Both the position numbers and the translations under genes were made by a program. The notes under the pieces are model-generated. The model saw only the letters and a list, made by a program, of their open reading frames with translations, was not told the origin of the DNA and made no database searches. Positions 11,151 through 20,960 of a stretch of 64,000 nucleotides of DNA are shown in pieces; position 1 is the stretch's first letter; every line of letters starts with the position of its first letter. Source of the stretch: Odobenus rosmarus divergens (Eukaryota; Chordata; Mammalia; Carnivora; Odobenidae); NCBI RefSeq assembly GCF_000321225.1, contig NW_004451406.1, forward strand, positions 316,689 through 380,688, in the 5' to 3' direction.

Positions 11151-11360
11151 TTTATTTATTTATTTGTTTTTAAAGATTTTATTTATTTATTTGACAGAGA
11201 GAGACATAGCGAGAGAGGGAACACAACCAGGGGGAGTGGGAGAGGGAGAAGCAGGCTTCCCGCGGAGCAGGGAGCCCGATGCCGGGTTCGATCCCAGGAC
11301 CCTGGGATCATGACCTAAGCCGAAGGCAGACGCTTAATGACTGAGCCACCCAGGTACCCT
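11151..11360 (-). mobile_element. Can-SINE, minus strand
   Basis: Tail complement 'aaagattttatttatttatt' on the left and head complement 'gagccacccaggtaccc' on the right. TSD cttgatacaatttta (11136-11150) / cttcatacaatttta (11361-11375), one mismatch. It keeps several CpGs and looks fairly young. Confidence 0.95.
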
Positions 11361-11375
11361 CTTCATACAATTTTA

Positions 11376-12773
11376 AAAATGTCAATAATATGTTAGTTTC
11401 TCTTTTACATTAACAAATATAAATATTTGTTCACCTTTATATATACATAAGCATTTTATATAAACATGCACACACATACATCTATATGTTTATGTATATA
11501 CATTTTGTTACATATGTTTTTTGTTTAATATATGTGCATTTATTTTGTCAACCTTAATTTCTTCCCACAAATATCTCAGGACATCTTTTCACCCTCATTT
11601 TGTAAATAAGGAAATTTCTGCTTGGTTTATTAACTCATTTTGGATTTCACTACTTCTAATTTAAGTTCAGTGTTCCTTACATCAGACTATATCTACCCCT
11701 GATTTAAGGCAAAAAGCTTTAGTGATACTATGATGACTACTATTTTTTTAAGCATTAAGACTTTGAAAACTCTACAGAAATATTTACTAGAATAATAGAT
11801 TGTATTCTCAACCACCAATTATCCATTTTCATGGATAATAACATGATGGTTCCAGAATTAATGTAATGATTGATCCCTTCCAGAATATCAATTCCCCTCT
11901 AACAACATGAATTTTAAAAGGTCAACACCATTCTTGTGAACAACAGAAGTGCCAGGTGAAGCATATAAATATAGTGGAGCATAACAAAAAATTTTCAGTC
12001 TCAAGTTCCCAAGGTTTTTCCATTGTTTGGTTTAATTCTGCTCGTATATTTGCATCCCTTTAAGGTCTGAGTTGGTAGAATTGATTCTGTAAACCCAACA
12101 GGAGAATGACCAGGTCAACTGCATCCAGAGATGTCTATCCCTCATTTCTTCTTTGTGTCCAAACTCAGGCAACGAATAATCACAATATAAATTGGAGGAC
12201 CAGGTTTTGCAAAACTGCAACCCTAGTATGTCAGTATATCCAACAATCTCTGCAGCTACTTCAGAAACACCAATCACCATGAAATATAAATACCTGAACA
12301 AACCCAAATGACTAGAAAATATCTACGGCATATATTGCATTGTGTTATGTCATAAAGGAAGAGATGCATGAAAAATACAATTCATAGAAAATTCAGCTAT
12401 ATCTTTGGAGGTTAAGCAGTGACTAAAGGGGATATTACTATTTTGAAGAATACTCTTCTTGATATTTGATAATCTTCTCTTCTCATATATTTCAAAACAC
12501 AGCTATTGACAATCCTTCTAATCAGATGGGGTGCAGTAAATGTGTGACTTTGAAATACTGTCAGTTTCAACAAATGCATAAACAGATAAGTTAATGTTTA
12601 TTGATATTGAGAGCATCAGTAGCTTGCTGTGGGTGTGCACATTTCCACAAATTATAAAAGGCAGCATAAAGGTCATATATATAGTGAAAAAAATTCCATA
12701 CACATTACCCAGCTGATATTATTGTTGAACATCTCTATCTCATGCTTTGTTACTCTTTTTTTGTCTTAACTGT
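11376..12773. other. Unrecognised intergenic stretch
   Basis: AT-rich, with TA/CA-rich simple sequence around 11440-11540. A 91-codon minus-strand open frame (12032-12307) has no recognisable domain and no supporting splice signals. It is not called. Confidence 0.5.
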
Positions 12774-13059
12774 TTTGCATAGCACTCTTATTTTATTTTA
12801 TTATGTTATGTTAGTCACCATACATCATTAGTTTTTGATGTAGTGATCCACAATTCATTGTTTTCGTATAACACCCAGTGCTCCATGCAATATGTGCCCT
12901 ACTTAATACCCATCACCGGGCTAACTGATCCCCCCACTCCCCTCCCCTCTAAAACCCTGTTTGTTCCTCAGAGTCCATAGTCTCTCATGGTTCATCTCTC
13001 CCTCTGATTCCCCCCCTTCATTTTTCCTTTCCTTCTCCTAATGTCCTCCATGCTATTCC

Positions 13060-13626
13060 TTATGTTCCACAGATAAGTGAAACCATATGATAATTGACTT
13101 TCTCTGCTTGACTTATTTCACTTAGCATAATCTCCTCCAGTCCCATCCATTCATCTTTTCTGATGGCTGAAAAGATGGACCACATCTTCTTTATCCATTC
13201 ATCTGTTGAAGGGCATCTCAGCTCTTTCCACAGTTTGGCTATTGTGGACATTGCTGCTATGAACATTGGGGTGCATATGGCTCGTCTTTTCACTACATCT
13301 GTGTCTTTGGGGTAAATACCCAGTAGTGCAATTGCTGGGTCATAGGGTAGCTCTATTTTTAATTTTTTGAGGAACCTCCACACTGTTTTCCAAAGTGGCT
13401 GTACCAACTTGCATTCCCACCAACAGTGTAAGAGGGTTCCCCTTTCTCCACAACCTCTCCAACATTTGTTGTTTCTTGCCTTCTCAATTTTTGCCATTCT
13501 AACTGGTGTAAGGTGGTATCTCAATGTGGTTTTGATTTGAATTTCCCTGATGGCTAATGATGATGAATATTGTTTCATGTGTCTGTTAGCCATTTGTATG
13601 TCTTCTTCGGAGAAGTGTCTGTTCAT
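13060..13626 (-). pseudogene. L1 ORF2 C-terminal fragment, open frame
   Basis: 188 codons remain open to the natural stop. They contain the ORF2 cysteine-rich motif as [18 protein letters not shown] (CX3CX7HX4C), then LLGIYPKD and the C-terminal '[15 protein letters not shown]' region. The open frame suggests a young copy, but it has no endonuclease or reverse transcriptase domain and is only a 3' remnant. The first Met is arbitrary. Confidence 0.85.
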
Positions 13627-13725
13627 GTCTCCTGCCCATTTTTTGACTTACTTGTTTTTTGGGTGTTGAATTTGAGAAGTTCTTTATAGATCTTAGATAC
13701 CAGCCCTTTGTAGTGTGGCATCACG

Positions 13726-14121
13726 TTGCCTGATTTTAAGCTATATTACAAAGCAGTGATCACCAAGACAGCATGGGACTGGCACAAAAACAGACATATA
13801 GACCAATGGAACAGAATAGAGAGCCCTGATAAGGACCCTCAACTCTATGGTCAAATAATCTTCGACAAAGCAGGAAAAAACATGCAATGGAAAAAAGACA
13901 GTCTCTTCAATAAATTGTGCTGGGAAAATTGGACAGCCACATGCAAAAGAATGAAACTCGACCATTCTCTAACACCATACACAAAGATAAACTCAAAATG
14001 GAAGAAAGACCTCAATGTGAGACAGGAATTCATCAAAATCCTAGAGGAGAACATAGGCAATAGCCTCTTTGACATTGGCCCCACCCAGCAACTTCTTTCA
14101 AGATACATCTCCAAAAGCTAG
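13726..14121 (+). pseudogene. L1 ORF2 segment in the inverted 5' part
   Basis: 131 codons matching the stretch of L1 ORF2 after the RT domain: '[20 protein letters not shown]' ... '[19 protein letters not shown]'. It belongs to the same insertion as the minus-strand segment to its left. The frame closes at 'ISKS', where intact L1s continue. Confidence 0.85.
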
Positions 14122-14370
14122 TGAAACAAAAGCAAAAATGAACTTTTGGGACTTCATCAAGATAAAAAGCTTCTGCACAGCAAAGGAAACAGTCAACAAA
14201 ACAAAGAGGCAACCCACAGAATGGGAGAAGATATTTGCAAATGACACTACAGATAAAGGGCTGTTATCCAAGATCTATAAATAACTTCTCAACCTCAACA
14301 TCCAAAAAACAAATAACCAAGTCAAAAAATGGGCTGAAAGACATGAACAGACACTTTGCATAGCACTCTT

Positions 14371-14818
14371 GAGGATAAAATAAATGATTTCTAATCAGGA
14401 CTTCCAAACTCCTGAGAGGTAAACTGACTGAAAAATATAACATAGTTAGAAAAAAATGGCAGTGTTGGAATTTGCCTTGTTGGTAGGTTAATGACCATAA
14501 ATTCTTTGTTATTCTTCCTTATGAGAGATGCAGTTTAATTCCAAACTGGCCTTAATAACTTGCCTGTACAATATAGTCAGACAATGTGATGATGTGACAA
14601 TGTGTTGTTCTCAGACTCCTGAAACTAGGTCATAAAAAGCCTCATATCTGAGTCTCTTGGAGCACTTGTTCTGGAGAAAGCTAACAACCATGTAATAAGA
14701 CTGAAAACTTTATGTTGAGAAGCCAAGGCATGTGAAAAGAGACCATGGATAGTATGATGCCAGAAGTAGAGAAAAAGAGATGAGCAAGGGGGCAGATCTT
14801 TAAAGTGCCAGATATGTG
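14371..14818. other. Unrecognised intergenic stretch
   Basis: Short stretch between an L1 and a SINE; no gene or named repeat seen. Confidence 0.5.
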
Positions 14819-14833
14819 AGTGAAGTCATCTTT

Positions 14834-15029
14834 TTTTTTTAAGATTTTATTTATTTTTTTGTCAGAGAGAGAGAGCACAAGCAGGGGGAGCGGCAGGCAG
14901 AGCAGGTAGAGGGAGAAGCAGGCTCTCTGCCAAGTAAGGAGCCCGATGCGGAACTCGATCCCAGGACCCTGGGATCATGACCTGAGCCGAAGGCAGATAC
15001 TTAACCGACTGAGCCACCCAGGCGTCCCA
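14834..15029 (-). mobile_element. Can-SINE, minus strand
   Basis: Tail complement 'aagattttatttattttttt' left and head complement 'gagccacccaggcgtcc' right. A perfect 15-bp TSD, agtgaagtcatcttt, lies at 14819-14833 and 15030-15044. Confidence 0.95.
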
Positions 15030-15324
15030 AGTGAAGTCATCTTTGAAGTGGAAACTCCAGTCCTATCAACTCCATATGGTCACACAGAGCAGTGATCAAA
15101 CCACCAGCTAAGCCCTTCCCAAATTCTGAATCCATAAATTTGTTAGCAAGATCAAATGATTATTTTAAGCCACTGGCACTTTGTCTTCAAGGTAACCAGA
15201 ACAGGCTTCATAATTCTAAATCTTTATTTGGGTTTCATCCTGGTCTTGCAAACTTGTCAACCCTATGGGAGTCATATAAAGTTAGAGCAAAAGAGTGTTT
15301 AGTGTTCATGTTGTTCAACACTTT

Positions 15325-15455
15325 GTAGATAATAAAAATGAGATCAAGACAAGTGAAGTGACTTAACCATGTTCACACATTTGGTGGCTACCAGAGCTGG
15401 AACTAACACTACAGATTCCTGGGTCTGGCAGACCTATTTCCATTCACTTTGCAGG
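15325..15455 (+). mobile_element. MIR SINE relic
   Basis: The order 'gacaagtgaagtgacttaac', 'catgttcacacatttggtgg' and 'agagctggaac' follows the MIR core (aagtgacttgcccaaggtcacacagctagtaagtggcagagctgg). It is ancient and diverged. Confidence 0.65.
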
Positions 15456-15959
15456 GTATCAAATTATTTCTTAAAAAAAAAAAAGATCCAGAATTTTAAT
15501 GTCTTTTTCCTTCTGAGGAATTCCTGAGAAAACATGTGCAGATCTGAAAAATTACTTTTTTTTTAAATGATGGGAACTGAATTGGTAAAGTTATATCAAC
15601 CAGGATACAAATATAAAATTTTCATAGTACTGTATTTTTATTTTAGAGTCATTAGATTTATACTGAAATATTTGGTTATTTTGAAGCAAATTATATGCAG
15701 GATAATTTTGATAATTAGTGATTAATAATGTAATAGGTGATATTTAAAATGTGAAGAAGGGAAATAGCAAATTATCTGTATGGAGGGGCACAGATGACTT
15801 TCTGGAGTAAGAAATACATCTAGGTTTAGTAAAAGATCACCAGAAGATAGATGAGAGTGGGCTTGGGGCTTCCCTGGCTGACAGATTGGCATATACAAGG
15901 ACAGTCATAAGTCAACTAGCCTGGTGTATTCCGAAAATCATAAGGGATTTAATATTACT

Positions 15960-16340
15960 ATCTCATATAGTTTAAATGAGGAGAATGGCAAGGTGGGAAG
16001 AGGATGAACAATAGCTGAGTAGCCTGAAAAGTCTTTAAGCAGAGGACATATATGGTTGGGTTCCACTGAGAGACCACCTTGGTGGTTAGGTGGAGGAACA
16101 AGTAGGAAGAAGGAAAGACTAGAGAAAAGTACTCAACTACATAGCTATAAACAGACTATATTCAAGAGATAATGAAGGCCTGAAATGAGGCAGTGGTAAT
16201 GGGCTGAGAAAGAATATTTTGAAAAATAAGAGGTAGCAGTTACAAGGTGATGGTGACCATCTAAGTGGATAACTGGGATCAGGGAAAAAATAAGTTTAGG
16301 ATGATGCCCAGACATCTGGCTTAGAAGCTTTCCTGGATGA
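15960..16340 (-). mobile_element. L2-type LINE relic, antisense
   Basis: The plus strand resembles antisense L2: 'gtctttaagcagaggacata' (as in 'gagcagaggagtgacatgat'), then a GA-rich body with 'gaggcagtggtaatgggctg'. It is diverged, and the boundaries are approximate. A (GGAA)n run follows at 16369-16405. Confidence 0.45.
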
Positions 16341-16368
16341 CTGGTTCTATGAATATCCCTAGGGATTG

Positions 16369-16405
16369 TAGGAAGGAAGGGAGGAAGGAAGCCAGGAAGG
16401 AAGGA
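16369..16405 (+). repeat. (GGAA)n simple repeat
   Basis: Imperfect run of GGAAGGAA units. Confidence 0.9.
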
Positions 16406-16409
16406 ATAC

Positions 16410-17270
16410 ATAAATAAATATTTAGGAGTAAAGGGGTTCTGTTTCAGATCTGATTTTTATTTACCTATGGAATAATCATATGGCTATATTTAACTATCAC
16501 TCCAATGTGAAGACTTTTCTCAACTCTGATCCCCTAAATGGAGCCAAATGCTTCCTCCCTTATACCAGTTCTATTTCTCTGCATACTTCTATTTGTATCC
16601 ATTAACAATTTCCATGATATATTTTAATTACATTTACATATCAATATTTTCTTCTATATTACCAGTTTTTGGAGATTACAGATTATGTCTCACAGCAGGT
16701 AATTTTATAAATCTCTCAGCCCTGGAATAAAGTAATGATACAAAATAATAATGATACAAAAGTAAATTTTTTTCTGATTTGTCCTCCTATCACTTATGTG
16801 GCTCCAACTAGAGACCTCTAGCTTCAAAAATAGGTTTCTGAAACATCTCATAAAACATCTCATATTTCCATATGGCCCAGTATGCTCCCAGCATATTTCC
16901 ATATGTTCTAGTATTTTGCCAGTCACTCTGTTTTCTGCCAGGTATCCCATTCATTTTTTTCAGCTACAACATAGCTACATTTTCTGGGGGTACTGGGCAA
17001 GATCCACCAGAATAATATATCTGATTCTCTCTCCACATTTATCTCTTGCATTTCTACCTTGCTATCTCAGAGTTAAAACTTCTCCTGCGATTGAAATTAT
17101 TTGAATGTGGAGAGCATTATTGGCTACAGCATATTACACTTTTGGAATATCCTGGTATTTGAGTTTGATCTGTTTGTTCACCCCAGTACAAATAAGGTCC
17201 TAACAAAGATAAGCTGTAGAATGTGTAAAACTTGTATCATACATTCTTGCCCCTCAAGGTCAAGTTATGG
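16410..17270. other. Unrecognised intergenic stretch
   Basis: AT-rich sequence. Open frames up to 102 codons overlap on both strands without domain resemblance. No gene called. Confidence 0.5.
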
Positions 17271-17290
17271 GAGACTTTTTATTTTATTAT

Positions 17291-17478
17291 TCTTTTTTTT
17301 TTTTTAGAGAGAGAGAGAGAGCATGAGCAGGGAGGGGGAGAGGGAGAGAGAGAATATTAAGCAGGCTCCACACCAGGCGCACAGCCCAATGTGGAACTTG
17401 ATCTCACAACCCCAAGATCATGACCTGAGCCAAAACCAAGAGTCATATGCTTAACCAACTGAGCCACCCAGACGCCCC
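17291..17478 (-). mobile_element. Can-SINE, minus strand (older subfamily)
   Basis: T-run and 'agagagagagagagagcatg' at the left; 'aactgagccacccagacgcc' at the right. TSD agacttttta at 17272-17281 and 17479-17488. More diverged than the other minus-strand copies. Confidence 0.88.
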
Positions 17479-17488
17479 AGACTTTTTA

Positions 17489-17900
17489 AATATTTTTTTC
17501 TCAAGAGAAAGTCATTTCAATTTTTATCTAATTAGGTCTATACCTTTAACAGCTATTTTCCATTTCCCGAGTCTGTGTGTATATGGGCAAAACCAGCAGA
17601 GGCCGCTAATTACAGAGTAGCAACGCTATAAGGAGGCTTTGCCCATGTAGTATCTACAAACTCAGAGAATTTCTCCAGGGTCCATTACTTCACATATGCA
17701 TTAAATTCTTTTCATTCCTATTACGCATCCTAGTTTGTATCTCACTTGGATTCTTTCTCTCTGCTCATTCCATTTACACTTATGACTTGGTCTACCACAA
17801 TTAGTTCCTATTTCATTGCAAGATGCTGCTTCTCATAAAAATATCCACAATTTCACATTTGGTGACAACTCATGGACCAGCCCCATCACAACGATTATTT
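17489..17900. other. Unrecognised stretch before a gapped L1
   Basis: No gene seen. A 9-bp inverted repeat, atgggcaaa (17583-17591) and tttgcccat (17638-17646), brackets a CpG-containing core. It is too short to interpret. Confidence 0.4.
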
Positions 17901-17912
17901 CCAATTTATTTT

Positions 17913-18609
17913 ATTTTATTTTTTTTAAATAATTTTTTATTATGTTAATCACCATACATTACATCATTAGTTTTTGATGTAGTGTTCCATGATTCATTGT
18001 TTGTGCATAACACCCANNNNNNNNNNNNNNNNNNNNNNNNNNNNNNNNNNNNNNNNNNNNNNNNNNNNNNNNNNNNNNNNNNNNNNNNNNNNNNNNNNNN
18101 NNNNNNNNNNNNNNNNNNNNNNNNNNNNNNNNNNNNNNNNNNNNNNNNNNNNNNNNNNNNNNNNNNNNNNNNNNNNNNNNNNNNNNNNNNNNNNNNNNNN
18201 NNNNNNNNNNNNNNNNNNNNNNNNNNNNNNNNNNNNNNNNNNNNNNNNNNNNNNNNNNNNNNNNNNNNNNNNNNNNNNNNNNNNNNNNNNNNNNNNNNNN
18301 NNNNNNNNNNNNNNNNNNNNNNNNNNNNNNNNNNNNNNNNNNNNNNNNNNNNNNNNNNNNNNNNNNNNNNNNNNNNNNNNNNNNNNNNNNNNNNNNNNNN
18401 NNNNNNNNNNNNNNNNNNNNNNNNNNNNNNNNNNNNNNNNNNNNNNTCCACTATCACCACTGCTATTCAACATAGTATTAGAAGTCCTAGCCACAGCAAT
18501 CAGACAACAAAAAGAAATCAAAGGCATCCAAATCCGCAAAGAGGAAGTCAAACTCTCACTCTTTCCAGATGATATGATACTGTATGTGGAAAACCCAAAA
18601 GACTCCACC
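17913..18609 (-). mobile_element. Twin-primed L1 containing an assembly gap
   Basis: Left of the gap is the minus-strand L1 3' end ('atgttaatcaccatacatta', as in the copy at 12.8 kb). Right of it (18447-18609) is plus-strand ORF2 RT sequence including '[17 protein letters not shown]'. TSD ccaatttatttt lies at 17901-17912 and 18610-18621. One TSD around opposed segments indicates 5' inversion. The internal junction lies in the gap. Confidence 0.85.
18017..18446. other. Assembly gap (430 N)
   Basis: Run of N inside an L1 insertion. Open reading frames that appear to cross it are artefacts. Confidence 0.99.
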
Positions 18610-18621
18610 CCAATTTATTTT

Positions 18622-20280
18622 TAAAAGGGCCTTATCATTTTTCCAACCATTCTCAACCACTGGTCATTCCTCCCCTTCCTCCTTGCCACACTCTCATTTC
18701 TCACCTTCAGAAGGTTGAAGGCATATTTCTTTCATCATCCATCAGTTCCAAAAGAGAATATGCAGGTGTATTTTATGATTTTCCTATTGTTCATTGTTGT
18801 ACCCTTAGTACTATTGTGTGCTGAACACTAAACTAAATGCCTAACAAAACCTGAGTAAATGGTTTATCATCAAGTCAGCCCAACTGGTGGGCCAGTCTGG
18901 ACTAGATTCTAAACCTGGGCCATTTTCCTTGCCATGTACCTCAAGGGCTCCACTTTTTACTTTTTTTTTTTAGATGCTTTCTCTACTTTTTCTCATACCT
19001 CTTGGATATGGGTTTTCAAGTACTAAATCCTCTTCCATATAGCAAGAAATCTCTTGCTGAATTTACCTGTCTTGACTGGGTTTCTTCTGTCTGACCCAAT
19101 CTGAATGTCTGCTTATATTCCTTCCAAATGTAAACAATCAGAAGTCATAATTCATCGCATTGGCAGAACCTGCTATTTATCAGTGAATTTTTCTTTAAAT
19201 GTATGAAATCTGGGTTCATCTTTCTGCCTACTGTATGATGCCAGAATCTGGTGATTATGCTTTACTTGACATCCAAAGCCTTCCCACTGCCAGGTACTTG
19301 AATGCTTTCTATTTGGCTGTTCCACCACAGAAAAGCTGTCACTGTTTTGAACTTCTGTTATTTCTGCCCCATACCATGTTCTGCCTCAATTTATACCAAG
19401 TGTTCTAACAACACGGACTCTTACACTTTAATTTTGAACATTAGATTTTCAGACAAAAGTCTTATGATTAAGCAACAATAATCTCAGAAGAAAATTATGG
19501 ACAATATTTTGGGAGATATTGTTTAATTTCCTTTGGATACAATGGGTCAGAGTTCAACCTTCTTTTAACTTTTCTATCTCCCAGCTTTCCTAAGGTTAAT
19601 TAGTTCATGGACACACGCACACACACATCATACATATACATTTTACTTCAAAGTGAAGACAACAAATCAGTCTGATTAAGTCAATGGATCCTGACTTTGA
19701 AAAACACTGTCAATTTTCAGGGTCAAAGGGATGGTCTGGCTTCCTTGGGCAGTGCTGACTCAAGATAGAAGATAGATATTAACTTATATGAGCTCTGAAA
19801 TTTGAACAAAACACAAATTTATCATTGGTAAACCTTCTGAAATGTTTCTCAGCAAACACTGAGAACACACACAGCAGGTTTAGAGACTTCAATCTATTCC
19901 ATTCATTTTTACTTTTATTGTGTTGTTCCCCATTTAGATATTATTTTCCACAAACTGAACTTAAACATAATTATTTGATTATCACATATGGGATCATTTT
20001 TTTATTGAAGTGTGAATTTGGGTAAATCATGTAACAGTGAAGACTTTTATTTCCGCGCCTGTAAAATTAGGTAGTGATACTGCCTAAGGTGGTAAGGAGG
20101 GGAGGAAAGACACTCCAGAGAGGCTATATTACTGGAGGTTGGGCAAAGAACTCCAGGGTTGCTGGAGGAAGTGCCCAAGTTTACATCATGCACCTAATGA
20201 ACAACTTGGTCACTTAAGCTAACGCTTTCTTCTATACTGGGTTGTTTTTTTTTTCGTATTTTTGTTAAGTTAATAACTTC
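18622..20280. other. Unrecognised intergenic stretch left of the CpG island
   Basis: No young repeat and no convincing exon. A short CA-rich run lies at about 19614-19628. Open frames up to 69 codons look like chance. Confidence 0.5.
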
Positions 20281-20695
20281 AAAAATTACGGAGGGATATA
20301 AGATTGAGGCGTAGTAGGCACCCAGAGGATTGCCTCATGAAAATAATTTCTTGTTTGCTTTTCTGTACACCACAAAAACCAGATGGAGTCACGTTGCTGC
20401 CAGAAGGGCAAGAGAGGTGGACAAACACCGTGAGCTCTCTTGGCTCCCAAGGCTGGTGAGAGCCGCTGCAGAGAAAGCGGACGCAGAACCACATTCCACT
20501 GCCGGGAGCCCCACAAAAAGGCAAACCATCCCCTAAAACCCAGACCCTGCTGGGTGGAGAAAAGTGCCAAGACAGAAAGCAAGGACCTGAATAGAAAATA
20601 AGAAGCAGCAGAAATACAGCCAAGAAAAGACTACATTGAAAGAAGGCCGAAGTCTGGGTAAAGCAAAAAGTGTGAAGACTGAAACCAAGGCTTAC

Positions 20696-20752
20696 CTTGC
20701 AACCACCGGCGCGGGCGCGCGGGAGAATAACCGCGAGGCCCCACCCACTGTC
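20696..20752 (-). other. Candidate minus-strand first (non-coding) exon
   Basis: On the minus strand, GC-rich sequence ends GGTTGCAAG|GTAAGCC at 20696/20695, which is nearly a consensus donor. The interval holds no ATG on that strand, so it would be 5' UTR or a non-coding RNA exon. The transcription start is unknown, and partner exons would lie to the left. Confidence 0.45.
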
Positions 20753-20753
20753 C

Positions 20754-20772
20754 GTCACGTGACTGCCACGTG
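20754..20772. promoter_or_regulatory. Paired CACGTG E-boxes (USF/TFE/MYC-type)
   Basis: GTCACGTGAC, a perfect palindrome, at 20754-20763 and a second CACGTG at 20767-20772. The hexamers start 11 bases apart, about one helical turn, so both face the same side of the DNA. The first box matches the general form bound by USF, MITF/TFE and MYC-type bHLH-zip proteins. Confidence 0.6.
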
Positions 20773-20779
20773 AGCCTCG

Positions 20780-20953
20780 CTTCTGGAAGAGCCGGAGTCG
20801 CACCTGCGCTCCTCCAAGAGGCGGGGCTTCAGTGTGGCGGGTGTTGGACAGCTCTCCCATGACCCTGAGCTTTGGGGTTGAGGTGGAGCGAAGGCAGCAG
20901 GCGCCGGACAGCCACCAACGCGGCCCCCGCAGCTGCAGCTGGACAGGAGGAAG
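20780..20953 (+). other. Candidate plus-strand first exon
   Basis: GC-rich sequence ending in donor AAG|GTAGGTG after 20953. The start is uncertain (TATA-less); it should lie downstream of the CACGTG pair. An ATG at 20859 in a moderate context (CTCCCATGA) opens a frame of 31 codons up to the donor, beginning MTLSFGVEVERRQQ. I do not recognise this peptide, and the exon could equally be 5' UTR. I could not identify a downstream partner exon with confidence. Confidence 0.5.
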
Positions 20954-20960
20954 GTAGGTG

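Larger units (their letters stand above)
12790..14354 (-). mobile_element. Twin-primed (5'-inverted) L1 insertion
   Basis: A perfect 16-bp TSD, tttgcatagcactctt, lies at 12774-12789 and 14355-14370. The left part (12790 to about 13720) is a minus-strand L1 3' end with an A/T-rich tail. The right part (about 13722-14354) is L1 ORF2 on the plus strand, from slightly further upstream in the element. One TSD around two opposed segments is the mark of twin priming during target-primed reverse transcription. About 98 bp of L1 is present in both segments (13616-13714 and 14257-14354). Confidence 0.95.
20690..20960. promoter_or_regulatory. CpG island, candidate bidirectional promoter
   Basis: The only CpG-dense block in the window that is not part of a transposon. 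It has CGCG-rich sequence at 20707-20735, two CACGTG boxes (20756-20761 and 20767-20772) and a GC box, GAGGCGGGGC (20818-20827). There is no TATA box. A strong splice donor faces outward on each side: GCAAG|GTAAGC on the minus strand (20695/20696) and GGAAG|GTAGGT on the plus strand (20953/20954). CpG-island promoters often fire both ways, and this layout fits two divergent first exons. The genes themselves are not identified. Confidence 0.7.

Noticed and set aside
12032..12307. 91-codon minus-strand frame considered as an exon of the leftward transcript
   Set aside because: No clear acceptor/donor pair and no family resemblance.
17583..17646. 9-bp inverted repeat around a CpG-containing core
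   Set aside because: Arms are short and far apart; such pairs are expected by chance in 64 kb.
17945..18624. Open frames of 171-211 codons spanning 17945-18624
   Set aside because: They cross the 430-base N run; the real residues at each end are L1 sequence.
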